NCBI RefSeq assembly: GCF_000585395.1
Contig: NZ_KK073875.1
Coordinates: 1,509,674-1,573,673 of the forward strand
Source: Saccharibacillus sacchari DSM 19268
GTDB lineage: Bacteria > Bacillota > Bacilli > Paenibacillales > Paenibacillaceae
Direction of reading: 5' to 3'
DNA: 64,000 bases
Shown: positions 8,848 through 16,431 of the stretch, in pieces
Numbering within the stretch: the first letter of the stretch is position 1
Layout: each line of letters starts with the position of its first letter
The notes under the pieces: generated by a model
Seen by the model: the letters and a program-made list of their open reading frames with translations, nothing else
Database searches by the model: none
Told to the model about the DNA's origin: nothing
Made by a program: the position numbers and the translations under genes

Positions 8848-9498
8848 TTACTGATTAAAACAAACCATGCCGTACTCCTGATCCACATGCTGCAAGATCG
8901 TGATGCTCGCGTTGCGGATCTCGACCGACGCGTCCACTTCCTCGCACAGTTGGCTGACGATATTGCGGATGGTGTTGCCGTGCGAAACGATCAGGATATT
9001 GGCATCGTCCTCGTAATCGAGACCGACGACTTCTTCCAGTCCGCCCTGAATGCGCGTCCACAGTTCATCGAAACTTTCCGCATGGCCGTAAGGGTCCGCC
9101 TTTTTGATCAGATCCGCGACTTCCTTGACCGTGAATTGTTGGCGCAGTTCGTCAAAGCTTCCAATGCCGCCCACTTCCGCAATCTGCTTCAACGCCACTT
9201 GGGAATATTCGCCCTCGAAGCCGCCGAAGAACGTTTCGCGAAAAGCTTTGGTCCGCTTGATCACGGGAACCGGATGCTTGTTTTCCTTCAATATAATCTC
9301 CGCCGTCTCTAGCGTTCTTCCTGAATCACTCGTGTACACGTGAGCAAAGACGGTATCCGCCAGCTTTTCTCCCGTAGCGACCGCCACAACCTTGCCTTCT
9401 TCCGTCAGCGGGCTGTCCGACCATCCTTGCATTCTTTTATAACGGTTGAGATAAGTCTCGCCGTGCCGAATCAGATACAAATTAACCTTTTTCCCCAT
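8848..9498 (-). CDS. Histidine phosphatase family protein (phosphoglycerate mutase-like)
   Basis: 216-residue cytoplasmic phosphohydrolase. The catalytic LIRHGET motif is at residues 9-15 (phospho-accepting His12), and the second His is in the late LIVSHGNTIRN motif; Glu in FRETFFGGFEG is the likely proton donor. The family includes phosphatases for sugars, cofactors and nucleotides as well as dPGM; the sequence does not tell which. It is preceded 31 bp upstream by a small ABM monooxygenase gene and followed by a strong terminator, so the two form a bicistronic unit. Confidence 0.9.
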   Translation of the reverse strand: MGKKVNLYLIRHGETYLNRYKRMQGWSDSPLTEEGKVVAVATGEKLADTVFAHVYTSDSGRTLETAEIILKENKHPVPVIKRTKAFRETFFGGFEGEYSQVALKQIAEVGGIGSFDELRQQFTVKEVADLIKKADPYGHAESFDELWTRIQGGLEEVVGLDYEDDANILIVSHGNTIRNIVSQLCEEVDASVEIRNASITILQHVDQEYGMVCFNQ

Positions 9499-9529
9499 GA
9501 TCTAGCCCCCTGTATGATGAGTTCTCGGT

Positions 9530-9820
9530 CTAAACGTCTGCCGCAGTGAATTTCTCGGCCTTCAGCGGCAGGGCAAAGAAGTCGGTCGAAACTTTAAAGA
9601 AGCCGGTAAAATGCGACGAGGCATTATGGCGATCCACCGCATCTTGGTCCGCCCAGACTTCGATCATCGTGAACCGGTTGAGATTCGCCACGTCTTGGGT
9701 CAGCGTATAGCGCAGACAACCGTCTTCGGCTTGCGATCCGGCTACGAGCGGTTGAACCGTTTGAAGAAAAGCTTCCCTTTTCTCCGGCTTGATCTGCATA
9801 TCGGCATGAATAATAATCAT
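9530..9820 (-). CDS. Antibiotic biosynthesis monooxygenase-domain (ABM) protein, YgiN-like
   Basis: 96 residues covering one complete ABM ferredoxin-like domain: MIIIHADMQIKPEKREAFL, the EDGCLRYTLTQDV strand-turn, FTMIEVWADQDAVDRHNASSHF and a short C-terminal strand. Homologues are cofactor-independent quinol monooxygenases or heme-degrading enzymes that work as dimers. The heme-degrading IsdG motif is not evident, so a quinol or small-molecule oxygenase role is more likely. Co-transcribed with the phosphatase at 8848-9498. Confidence 0.85.
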   Translation of the reverse strand: MIIIHADMQIKPEKREAFLQTVQPLVAGSQAEDGCLRYTLTQDVANLNRFTMIEVWADQDAVDRHNASSHFTGFFKVSTDFFALPLKAEKFTAADV

Positions 9821-9944
9821 CGAACTTCCTCCTTCGCAAATGCAGCGCTGCCGGGCCGAGTTTTCCGAACCGGTCTATGTGATTAGCTTAACACAGAATA
9901 GGCTGCGGAATCACGGGCGGCTCTTGAGGGGTGTTGGGGGGAAG

Positions 9945-10087
9945 CTTGGGAGCTGCGGTAGAAATTCGTTCAATTCGCTGTCTCACTCGGAAAACTGGAT
10001 TAGGGCGTGTACGCCCTAGATTTGAATAAGGATGTTTTCCGAGTTCAAAGGCGTCTTGAACTGAATTTCTACCTTCGCTTATTGCTT
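9945..10087. repeat. Dispersed structured palindromic element, copy A
   Basis: Arms GGTAGAAATTC (9957-9967) and GAATTTCTACC (10063-10073) pair perfectly; the inner stem CTCGGAAAAC pairs with GTTTTCCGAG, and the apex holds a further hairpin, AGGGCGTGTACGCCCT. Conserved bits are CGCTGTCTCAC on the left and GAGTTCAAAGGCG on the right. Relative to copies B and C the outer stem has changed on both sides (GGT/ACC instead of GGG/CCC), a compensatory change. It lies in the gap between two minus-strand genes. Confidence 0.8.
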
Positions 10088-10355
10088 CCTTTTTTTAAAT
10101 ATAGAATCAAAAACACGCATCGATTGAATACCGATGCGCGTTGGCTGCTTTGCTTTCATTTAAATAGGGGACAGTTTAGGAATCAATTACTTCTCAATAA
10201 ATCTAAGTTGATTTATAACTGAATCACGACACTCGCAAATAAAAAGATGGACAATGAATCAAGAGAGTATGGGAACATTGTTATAATTTAAGCAATAAAA
10301 CGTTCTTCTCATAGTTATCTAGTACTCTGTATCAGGTAGTGGGCAATGGAACTTA

Positions 10356-10393
10356 AAGAAGCTGCCGCCTGAACGATACAGGCAACAGCTTCT
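10356..10393 (-). terminator. Terminator after the FhuF-like gene
   Basis: On the minus strand GAAGCTGTTGCCTG pairs with CAGGCGGCAGCTTC with two wobble pairs, followed by TTT. It lies 20 bp after the stop at 10414. The rest of 9821-10413, apart from repeat copy A, shows no convincing gene. Confidence 0.65.
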
Positions 10394-10413
10394 TCACGTG
10401 TCCTAGCCTTCTT

Positions 10414-11289
10414 TTATCCGCTGCCGATCTTGGGACAGCTCTCGCAGTAGCCGTGCGAATGCCCTCCGGGTGACGTGCGATAAGCTTGGCAGCAGTATCG
10501 GCGCATCAGCAGCGGGCGATTCGGCGGATTTTCTTCGGCCTGACGGAAATTCGCATGGAAGGCTGCATTTTCCGGGCGACTTAAGGCTTCGCGATCCGCT
10601 GCAATGAGGGTTGCGCGGCCGAGCGGTTGAAAGTCCGGATCGGCCGCCTCGGCTTGCAGTCTGGCGTACAGCATATGCACCTGATGCAGAACAAGCGAGC
10701 GAAGCACTTTTTTATTGGCGTGCGTGATGGAGCTTACAGCATCGAGTATCGGGCTGAAATGTTCGTTGATGCGTCGGGCATAAGCAGAGAAACCGGATCG
10801 CGCTTCGGACGCAGGCAACCTTTTACGCCCAGCATCCATAGGTTCGGCGGGATTTGCAAATTGCGAATCGCTTCGGACCAGATAGGCCATGGTTCCGCCC
10901 TGTTCAAGCCGGATACGCGTATCGCTTAAGTCTGCCGATATCGGGACATCATATAAGGTGTACGCCGCGAACATACCTGCGATCAGCACCGAATAGCGTT
11001 TTGCAAACAAGGTTCCGGTTACGTCCGAAGATACGTCGCCAAGCTGCCGCGATTGCAGAGCCAGGACCTCGTAAAGAATGACCGGGTCAAGCAGATCGCC
11101 GGCAGCATAAGGAAAGAGCGTACGGGGATCGGCTGAGGTCGCGGTTGTCGTCTGAAGCTCCCCGCTTTGGATCACTTTATCCCAATCATCCTCCGACTCG
11201 ATCCACACCACCGCAAAGTGCCGGCGCAGCAGCCCTTTAAGCTCTTGCAGGAAGTCTCCGTCCTCTTGCCCCGTTCGTCTCCCGTTCAT
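10414..11289 (-). CDS. FhuF-like siderophore ferric reductase, [2Fe-2S] C-terminal motif
   Basis: 291 residues. The C-terminus carries MRRYCCQAYR followed by GYCESCP, a C-C-x14-C-x2-C arrangement like the FhuF [2Fe-2S] motif (C-C-x10-C-x2-C in E. coli). FhuF proteins reduce ferric siderophores in the cytoplasm to release iron. The body is diverged, with HANKKVLRSLVLHQVHMLYARL as the best-conserved-looking helix. The ATG directly abuts the TAG stop of the upstream binding-protein gene, so translation is coupled and the gene falls under the Fur box at 12401. The longer loop in the cysteine motif is unusual. A structural role other than reductase cannot be excluded. Confidence 0.75.
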   Translation of the reverse strand: MNGRRTGQEDGDFLQELKGLLRRHFAVVWIESEDDWDKVIQSGELQTTTATSADPRTLFPYAAGDLLDPVILYEVLALQSRQLGDVSSDVTGTLFAKRYSVLIAGMFAAYTLYDVPISADLSDTRIRLEQGGTMAYLVRSDSQFANPAEPMDAGRKRLPASEARSGFSAYARRINEHFSPILDAVSSITHANKKVLRSLVLHQVHMLYARLQAEAADPDFQPLGRATLIAADREALSRPENAAFHANFRQAEENPPNRPLLMRRYCCQAYRTSPGGHSHGYCESCPKIGSG

Positions 11290-12378
11290 CTATTCGACCA
11301 GCTTACGTATGTCTTCAAGAATCTCCGTTCGTCCCAGTACGCCCCATCCTTTGAACAGCCAGAAGGAGTCCGTTTCGTAGACCTGCTCCTGCTGCACGGC
11401 CGGAACGTCTTTCCAGATCGAACTCTTCTGAGCTTGCTCCAGGAAGTCGCCGCCGTTCGGATCGACCTCAAGAATGAGACGGTTCGCATCCAGGTCGGCT
11501 AAGCCTTCAAGCGACAAGTCCTCGCGATGCTCGACGGGGGTAATCGCAGACGGTTCGAAACCAAGGTCGCGGTACAATAAGGCATTCGTCGGATGACCGT
11601 TTTGCCCATAGATTTGGAACAGCTTCTCGCGTACGCGGACATAGGCCAGCTTACGGTGTTCCGACTTCTCGACCAATGTTTTGACTTCGGCCGTTTTCTG
11701 TTTCAGTTCGTCGATTTTGCTTTGAGCAACTTCTGTCTTGTCGTACATCTCCGCAATCTTCAGCAGATCCTCGGTCCAGAAATCCGGGTCCTCGTCGTAG
11801 TCTTTCCACTCGTTACCCAGCACAACGGTTGGCGCGATCTTGTTCAACTGCTCATAGCTGGTTTCGGCCGTACGGCTTTCGACCAGGATGACATCCGGAT
11901 TCAATTGCAGGATCGCTTCCAGATTCGGGGTGTCCGCCGATCCGACGACTGCAACGCCTTCCAGCTCGTCGGCCAAATAAGGGAGATAGTCGCCGCCGTA
12001 GCGTTCCTCGTTGTTGACGCCGACCGGCTTCTCGCCGAGGGTCAGCATGTGGTCGATGTAAGCTGCGGACAACGCTACAACCCGTTCCGGCTTCATCGGA
12101 ATCTCGGACGTGCCTTTTAGATGGGTAATCGAACGCAATCCTGTATCCGTACTTTCTGTCGAAGCGGCAGGCGTCGCAGTCTCGGCAGCCGCTGTAGTCG
12201 CAGGTGCCTCGGTCGTTGCCGCGGATTGGGATTGTGCGCCGCAAGCCGCCAGAAACAGCATCACGGCTAATAAACCGATCAAGGTCAATGCAGCGCGCAT
12301 GCGTCGCATTTTGCGAGTTGCCGATGGTGTATTCCCTTTATTATTCTTCCTTTTTTCTTCCCAAGCTTTCTCTCTCAT
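11290..12378 (-). CDS. Iron-siderophore ABC transporter substrate-binding lipoprotein 1
   Basis: 362 residues. A basic N-terminus, a hydrophobic segment (LTLIGLLAVMLFL) and the lipobox LAAC place it as a membrane-anchored lipoprotein. The fold is that of class III (FhuD/FeuA/FecB) binding proteins: EIPMKPERVVALSAAYIDHML, NLEAILQLNPDVILV, and a C-terminal helix with WGVLGRTEILEDIRKLV. It captures a ferric siderophore outside the cell. Start ATG 12378 with GGGGGAG 7 nt upstream; a perfect Fur box precedes it. No permease or ATPase gene is adjacent, so partner subunits must be encoded elsewhere. Co-transcribed with the FhuF-like gene. Confidence 0.92.
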   Translation of the reverse strand: MREKAWEEKRKNNKGNTPSATRKMRRMRAALTLIGLLAVMLFLAACGAQSQSAATTEAPATTAAAETATPAASTESTDTGLRSITHLKGTSEIPMKPERVVALSAAYIDHMLTLGEKPVGVNNEERYGGDYLPYLADELEGVAVVGSADTPNLEAILQLNPDVILVESRTAETSYEQLNKIAPTVVLGNEWKDYDEDPDFWTEDLLKIAEMYDKTEVAQSKIDELKQKTAEVKTLVEKSEHRKLAYVRVREKLFQIYGQNGHPTNALLYRDLGFEPSAITPVEHREDLSLEGLADLDANRLILEVDPNGGDFLEQAQKSSIWKDVPAVQQEQVYETDSFWLFKGWGVLGRTEILEDIRKLVE

Positions 12379-12400
12379 GTATAAGCTCCCCCTAAGTCAT

Positions 12401-12415
12401 TGATAATCATTATCA
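12401..12415. promoter_or_regulatory. Fur box upstream of the siderophore-binding lipoprotein 1
   Basis: TGATAATCATTATCA is a perfect 7-1-7 inverted repeat identical to the Bacillus Fur operator. It lies 23 bp before the start codon, so iron-replete Fur should repress SBP1 and the FhuF-like gene. Confidence 0.9.
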
Positions 12416-12497
12416 CTATCTTAGAGAAGAACTGCCGCTTACTCCATGGACGTTATCGCCGAGTTCACGTGGACAAATTCACCCGACTCTCTTAAAG

Positions 12498-14135
12498 TCA
12501 ACGTTTCCCGGCGTCAGCAGAACCCATGAGCTTTTCAAAAACATCGTGCATGACTTCCAATCTGCCTGAAGGTCCGAGCGTTTTGAGCAGAAAATCGTCA
12601 GCGTCATAGATCCGGCCTTCCCGTACGGCTTTCAAAGCTTTCCATTCCTCCGAAGCCGCGATCACTCGCATTCTTCCGGCGGCTTCCGGCGTAGGCTCAA
12701 TCGCGATAAAAAGACAGTCCGCGTCGAATTGGGACAACTGTTCCTGACTGACGGTCAGCGCCCATTCCCCCTCGGGGAAGCTTGTCGGAAGCTCCATGCC
12801 CAGATCGTCGTACAGCAAGTCTCCGGTCTGGCTCAGCCGCCCGTATACCCGACACAAAGTCGCGCCGACTCGGATATAGTATGCCGTCAGAGGCCGTCCG
12901 TGTTTGGCAATCAACTGCTGCCGCAGCGCCATCCCCGCTTCCGTATAACGTTGAATCCAGTTCTCGGCTTCTTCCTCCTTGCCTACAATCTCCGCCATGC
13001 GCCGAAGCTGCCGCGGGAGATCGTGGGTGTAGGGGATCGTAACGGTCGGCGCGATCCGGTCCAGTCTACTGTCCGATTCCAAGCGACTGCTGGTGAGAAT
13101 CAGATCAGGCTTAGCCCGGCGAAGAGACGCATAGCTGAAATCCGAACCGTCCAGCCATACCGTGCCGAAACTTTTTTGCCTGGTTCGTTCCGAAACTGCT
13201 GTTGAATGGTCTTGGCGACGCGTCTTCTCAAGTGCCGCCACCGGCTGCAAACCGAGCGTGCGCAAATAATCGTCCAACCCGTAATAAGCCGCCGCGATAC
13301 GACGATCGGGATGCTTCATATAGAAAGCCGGAGCGATTCCTTCTGCTTTTTTAAAAGCCCGACTGAAATAATGCTCGTCCCGGTAGCCTACGCTGCGCGC
13401 GACCGTCTTGATCTTATCGGTTGAAAAAAGCAGCTGGCGCGCCTTCCACATTCGCAGATGCAGCAGATATTGCGTAGGCGTTCGGCCTGTTTTGGACTTG
13501 AACGTGCGGATAAAATGGTTCACGCTCATTCCCGCGAGAGCCGCCAGTTCGGAAACGCCAAGTTCGCGTGCATAATGCTCCGACATATAATCCAGTACCG
13601 GGCCGATTCCGGACAGAGTGCCGGACGCTCCGGAATTACGCTCGTGGGTTCGCTCTGCATTCGCTTCGTTTTGACGCCGGGTTAGAGTTAAATAACCGGA
13701 CAGCCAGCGATGCAACGCATGCTTCAACTCCAAGCGATCGCGCGGCGGCGGTTCGCTTGCCAGACCCGGAATTCTGTCCTGCTGCTGGAGATCTTGCTTC
13801 AAGCGCCCGGTCGGAGGAAGTTCCGCCTCTACCGCCAACCACTGTCCGCCGAAACGCTCCATGCGCCGACAAGAAAAAAGCAGCAGCGAGCAGCGGAATC
13901 CATCTTCCCAATGTCCACCCACTTCAGTACCCGGCGCAATCCAGAAACGGTCACCGGCCTCGGCTGCATGCAAATTCCCATTGAGCGATAATATGACCTG
14001 ACCGCCTTCGATAACCAGCAGTCCGGCACGATCCCAAACTTTCGGTTGCAATGAACCTTCCCCATACCACTCCGGCTGGCATAAGCGGATGGAGGGGAAG
14101 ATCAGGCGGTCGGGTCGGTTTTTGTTATTGTTCAC
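12498..14135 (-). CDS. AraC-family regulator with siderophore-binding-protein-like sensor domain (Btr type), copy 1
   Basis: 545 residues in three parts: a cupin-like N-terminal region, a central AraC double helix-turn-helix at about 175-280 (SELAALAGMSVNHFIRTFKS and IKTVARSVGYRDEHYFSRAFKK), and a C-terminal ~250-residue domain resembling FeuA-type ferric-siderophore binding proteins without a signal peptide (RRAKPDLILTSSR, LDRIAPTVTIPYT). In B. subtilis Btr the equivalent domain senses Fe-bacillibactin and activates uptake genes. Start is GTG 14135 with GAGG upstream, only 12 bp after the stop of the epimerase-like gene, so the two are co-transcribed; the target is probably the SBP1-fhuF unit just downstream. 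Confidence 0.9.
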   Translation of the reverse strand: MNNNKNRPDRLIFPSIRLCQPEWYGEGSLQPKVWDRAGLLVIEGGQVILSLNGNLHAAEAGDRFWIAPGTEVGGHWEDGFRCSLLLFSCRRMERFGGQWLAVEAELPPTGRLKQDLQQQDRIPGLASEPPPRDRLELKHALHRWLSGYLTLTRRQNEANAERTHERNSGASGTLSGIGPVLDYMSEHYARELGVSELAALAGMSVNHFIRTFKSKTGRTPTQYLLHLRMWKARQLLFSTDKIKTVARSVGYRDEHYFSRAFKKAEGIAPAFYMKHPDRRIAAAYYGLDDYLRTLGLQPVAALEKTRRQDHSTAVSERTRQKSFGTVWLDGSDFSYASLRRAKPDLILTSSRLESDSRLDRIAPTVTIPYTHDLPRQLRRMAEIVGKEEEAENWIQRYTEAGMALRQQLIAKHGRPLTAYYIRVGATLCRVYGRLSQTGDLLYDDLGMELPTSFPEGEWALTVSQEQLSQFDADCLFIAIEPTPEAAGRMRVIAASEEWKALKAVREGRIYDADDFLLKTLGPSGRLEVMHDVFEKLMGSADAGKR

Positions 14136-14147
14136 CTGCTCACCGCC

Positions 14148-15035
14148 TCATGCCCAAAACCGATACGTACGCGTCCACGCCTTACTCTCTCCCGCTTCCA
14201 ATTCCAAATCGACAAACACCTCCGGCGACACCACATGCCCGGATCCCCACACTCCCAGCTTGGCAGCGCCGAAGTCTCCGCTTTCGCTCATGCCGGCTCC
14301 GCTCGGCACGTGCAGCAGCTCCCAGTAAGGCTTCTCGCCATTCGCGAATCCTTCGTACAACGCGTAATATTCGCCGCCCGCCTCTGCATTCCAGGTGAGT
14401 TGCCCGGGCGTCAGCTCCAGCTTTTCCTCCACGCCGCCGTCGCCCAGCAGCTTAAGCTCTGGCGCGTAATGAAGCTTCAACGCATAATCCGGCCCAATCG
14501 CATGACCGCCTACGCTGACAAAGTTATGTACGTATTCGTTGGTCGAGATCTTCTTCGATCCGAGGTTTTCCAGCTTGTAGCGGACATGCAGGCTGCGGCC
14601 GTCGACGGTGATCGTTTTGACCAACTTCGCGGCGTAACCGTTATGTTCGGGAACGTCCACCGTAAAACGAATCTCGCTGCGCCCGAATTCGGTCCGGATC
14701 TCGTAAGCTTCGACCGGATACGTCCGGGCGAAGTTGTAGCTTTCTTCATCGACCTTCGTCAGTGCGCCGATGCCCAGTTTGACGAAGGTGTCGCCGGGAA
14801 TCGCCTCGTCGTAGCCGATCGCTTTATCGATACCGAACTCATTCGACAGCCCTTCGCCGCCCGTGCCTTGTCCGGCGATGAGGCTCTCCGATACGCAAAA
14901 ATCGATGCCCGCGCTATCCAGACGAACCTGAGTGATCCAGCCTGTGCGGTCGAATCGAGTTCCGGTGCAGGTTTCCGGCACGCGGATCGTAACCGTCAAT
15001 TCGTCGCCGCTTAAGATATACTCATTCGTTTCCAT
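14148..15035 (-). CDS. Aldose 1-epimerase-like (galactose mutarotase superfamily) protein
   Basis: 295 residues without a signal peptide. The beta-sandwich pattern of the galactose-mutarotase superfamily is visible: NEYILSGDELTVTIRVPETC, GWITQVRL, YAAKLVKTITVDGRSLHVRY, NEYVHNFVSVGG with conserved His, and a C-terminal VSPEVFVDLELEAGES strand pair. Close relatives are mostly annotated as hypothetical or DUF4432-like, so catalytic activity is not assured. It sits between two siderophore modules and is immediately followed by the Btr-like regulator 1 gene, an odd place for a sugar enzyme. Start ATG 15035, preceded by AAAGGGAGG. Confidence 0.7.
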   Translation of the reverse strand: METNEYILSGDELTVTIRVPETCTGTRFDRTGWITQVRLDSAGIDFCVSESLIAGQGTGGEGLSNEFGIDKAIGYDEAIPGDTFVKLGIGALTKVDEESYNFARTYPVEAYEIRTEFGRSEIRFTVDVPEHNGYAAKLVKTITVDGRSLHVRYKLENLGSKKISTNEYVHNFVSVGGHAIGPDYALKLHYAPELKLLGDGGVEEKLELTPGQLTWNAEAGGEYYALYEGFANGEKPYWELLHVPSGAGMSESGDFGAAKLGVWGSGHVVSPEVFVDLELEAGESKAWTRTYRFWA

Positions 15036-15185
15036 TATTGAAAACCTCCCTTTTCCTATTCGGCTCTTATCTGCTTCGAAGCCGATTTCGTTCCATCATC
15101 ATAACGCGATGCGCGAAAAAAAGGTAGACGTTGCAAGCCTGCTAAGCGCCTGCTGCTCTGTACCGGATAGTCGTATTCACTCGGC

Positions 15186-15239
15186 AAAAAGCCCCTATCG
15201 GACGGAGTTGTTCAACGGTTCCGTCCGGTAGGGGCTTTT
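15186..15239. terminator. Strong bidirectional terminator hairpin
   Basis: GCCCCTATCGGACGGA (15191-15206) pairs with TCCGTCCGGTAGGGGC (15220-15235) with one wobble; AAAAA precedes and TTTT follows, so it works on both strands. It separates the SBP2 gene from the epimerase-like gene. Confidence 0.85.
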
Positions 15240-15250
15240 CGATCAATGAG

Positions 15251-15313
15251 CTAGGGCGTGTCTTCAAACCTCGGCAAAATCTGCACGTTAGCAGGTTTGA
15301 AGACACGCTCTAG
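15251..15313. repeat. Long inverted repeat, MITE-like hairpin
   Basis: Two 21-base arms (15251-15271 and 15293-15313) are complementary at 20 positions; the outer ends read CTAGGGCGTG and CACGCTCTAG. The loop is 21 bases. No T-run follows. The same TAGGGCGTGT word occurs in the apex of copy A at 10000. It could be the fused ends of a non-autonomous transposable element or an mRNA 3' hairpin for the SBP2 gene, which ends 4 bp away. Confidence 0.65.
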
Positions 15314-15317
15314 GATG

Positions 15318-16313
15318 TTATTTAAAGAATCCCAGCACGTCGTCGATCGCATTGGAATCGGCCAGAGGCGACATGCCGACGTTGAACCATTCCCGGTCAT
15401 TGACGGTGTGGATGTGGTCGTTTTTGACGGCGGTCATGCCTTGCCAGAGAGAGCTGCTCAGAATTTCGTCGAAGCGTTCTTTCACTTCCGGACCGTCGTT
15501 GTCGAGTTGGACAATGATGTGGTCGGCGTCATAGTCCGGGAGTTTTTCCAACGAGATCGACATGGTAGCTTCGGTCTGCGGGAAATCCGGGACCGGATTC
15601 AGGCCGAGTTGTTTGTGAATCAGGTTGCCTCTGTCGATGTTTTCGCCGCTGATGACGATTTCTTTGGCCATCACGCGCATATACATTACCGTTTGATCGC
15701 CTGCGAGTTCGTCCAGTTCTTTGGCGGCTTGCTCTTTTTTGGCATCGAGATCGCTAATCACTTGCTCAGCTTTGTCTGCACGGTCGAATACTTCGGCGAT
15801 GTCGCGCAGTTCGTCCTGCCAGTTATCGCGCTCGGGCAGCAGTACGGTCGGCGCGATCTTGGATAGTTGATCGTAATCCGCTTCCGACCACCAGGTCGGT
15901 GCAAGGATCAGATCAGGTTGAGCCGCCAGAATCGCTTCGAAATCCGGCGTGCGCGAGATGCCCATTTTGATCGTGTCCTTCAACGGATCGCGCAAATAGG
16001 TCGGCAGTTCTTCGTGGTAATTTTGGACGGCAACCGGTATGATATCAAGCGCGTACAAAAAGTCCGGGTAAACGACCGATAAGCCGATGACGCGCTGCGG
16101 GTCAGCCGGAATATCGATGTCGCCTTTTGCCGTGCTTACCGTTCGAGTCTGCGGAGCTGCTTCGCTTTCGGTTTCTGCAACAGGCGCGGCCTGCGTTGTA
16201 GACGCCTGATCCGCTTCCGCCACCTTCGCAGGCTGTGCGCTTCCTCCGCATGCCGCGATAATAAGCAGCAGCGCGATCATCCCTATCGTCATGATCCATT
16301 TTTGTCTTTTCAT
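15318..16313 (-). CDS. Iron-siderophore ABC transporter substrate-binding lipoprotein 2
   Basis: 331 residues with N-terminal MKRQKWIMTIGMIALLLII and the lipobox IAAC, then a Thr/Ala/Glu-rich spacer of ~35 residues. FecB/FeuA-type features follow: IPADPQRVIGLSVVYPDF, DFEAILAAQPDLILAPTWW and KIAPTVLLPER. It binds a ferric siderophore at the outer face of the membrane. The start at 16313 is chosen over 16349 because AAGGGGG lies 6 nt upstream. A Fur-like box is 46 bp upstream. Only about a third similar by eye to SBP1, so the two probably take different siderophores. No permease gene nearby. Confidence 0.92.
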   Translation of the reverse strand: MKRQKWIMTIGMIALLLIIAACGGSAQPAKVAEADQASTTQAAPVAETESEAAPQTRTVSTAKGDIDIPADPQRVIGLSVVYPDFLYALDIIPVAVQNYHEELPTYLRDPLKDTIKMGISRTPDFEAILAAQPDLILAPTWWSEADYDQLSKIAPTVLLPERDNWQDELRDIAEVFDRADKAEQVISDLDAKKEQAAKELDELAGDQTVMYMRVMAKEIVISGENIDRGNLIHKQLGLNPVPDFPQTEATMSISLEKLPDYDADHIIVQLDNDGPEVKERFDEILSSSLWQGMTAVKNDHIHTVNDREWFNVGMSPLADSNAIDDVLGFFK

Positions 16314-16358
16314 TATGATCCCCCTTGACTCCATCGTCTGCGACAACATGCTCTTAAT

Positions 16359-16373
16359 TGAGAACCATTGTCA
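16359..16373. promoter_or_regulatory. Fur-like box upstream of siderophore-binding lipoprotein 2
   Basis: TGAGAACCATTGTCA matches the TGATAATCATTATCA operator at 12 of 15 positions and keeps the inverted symmetry. It lies 46 bp before the start codon, the expected promoter zone. Confidence 0.65.
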
Positions 16374-16431
16374 TTAAGGGTTAGTATACGGCAAAGTTTT
16401 CATGTGCAATATCGACAATAAAGACTTTATT

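Noticed and set aside
10007..10222. 71-residue gene on the plus strand in the gap before the FhuF-like gene
   Set aside because: It begins inside palindromic copy A, has no ribosome binding site and no similarity to known proteins.
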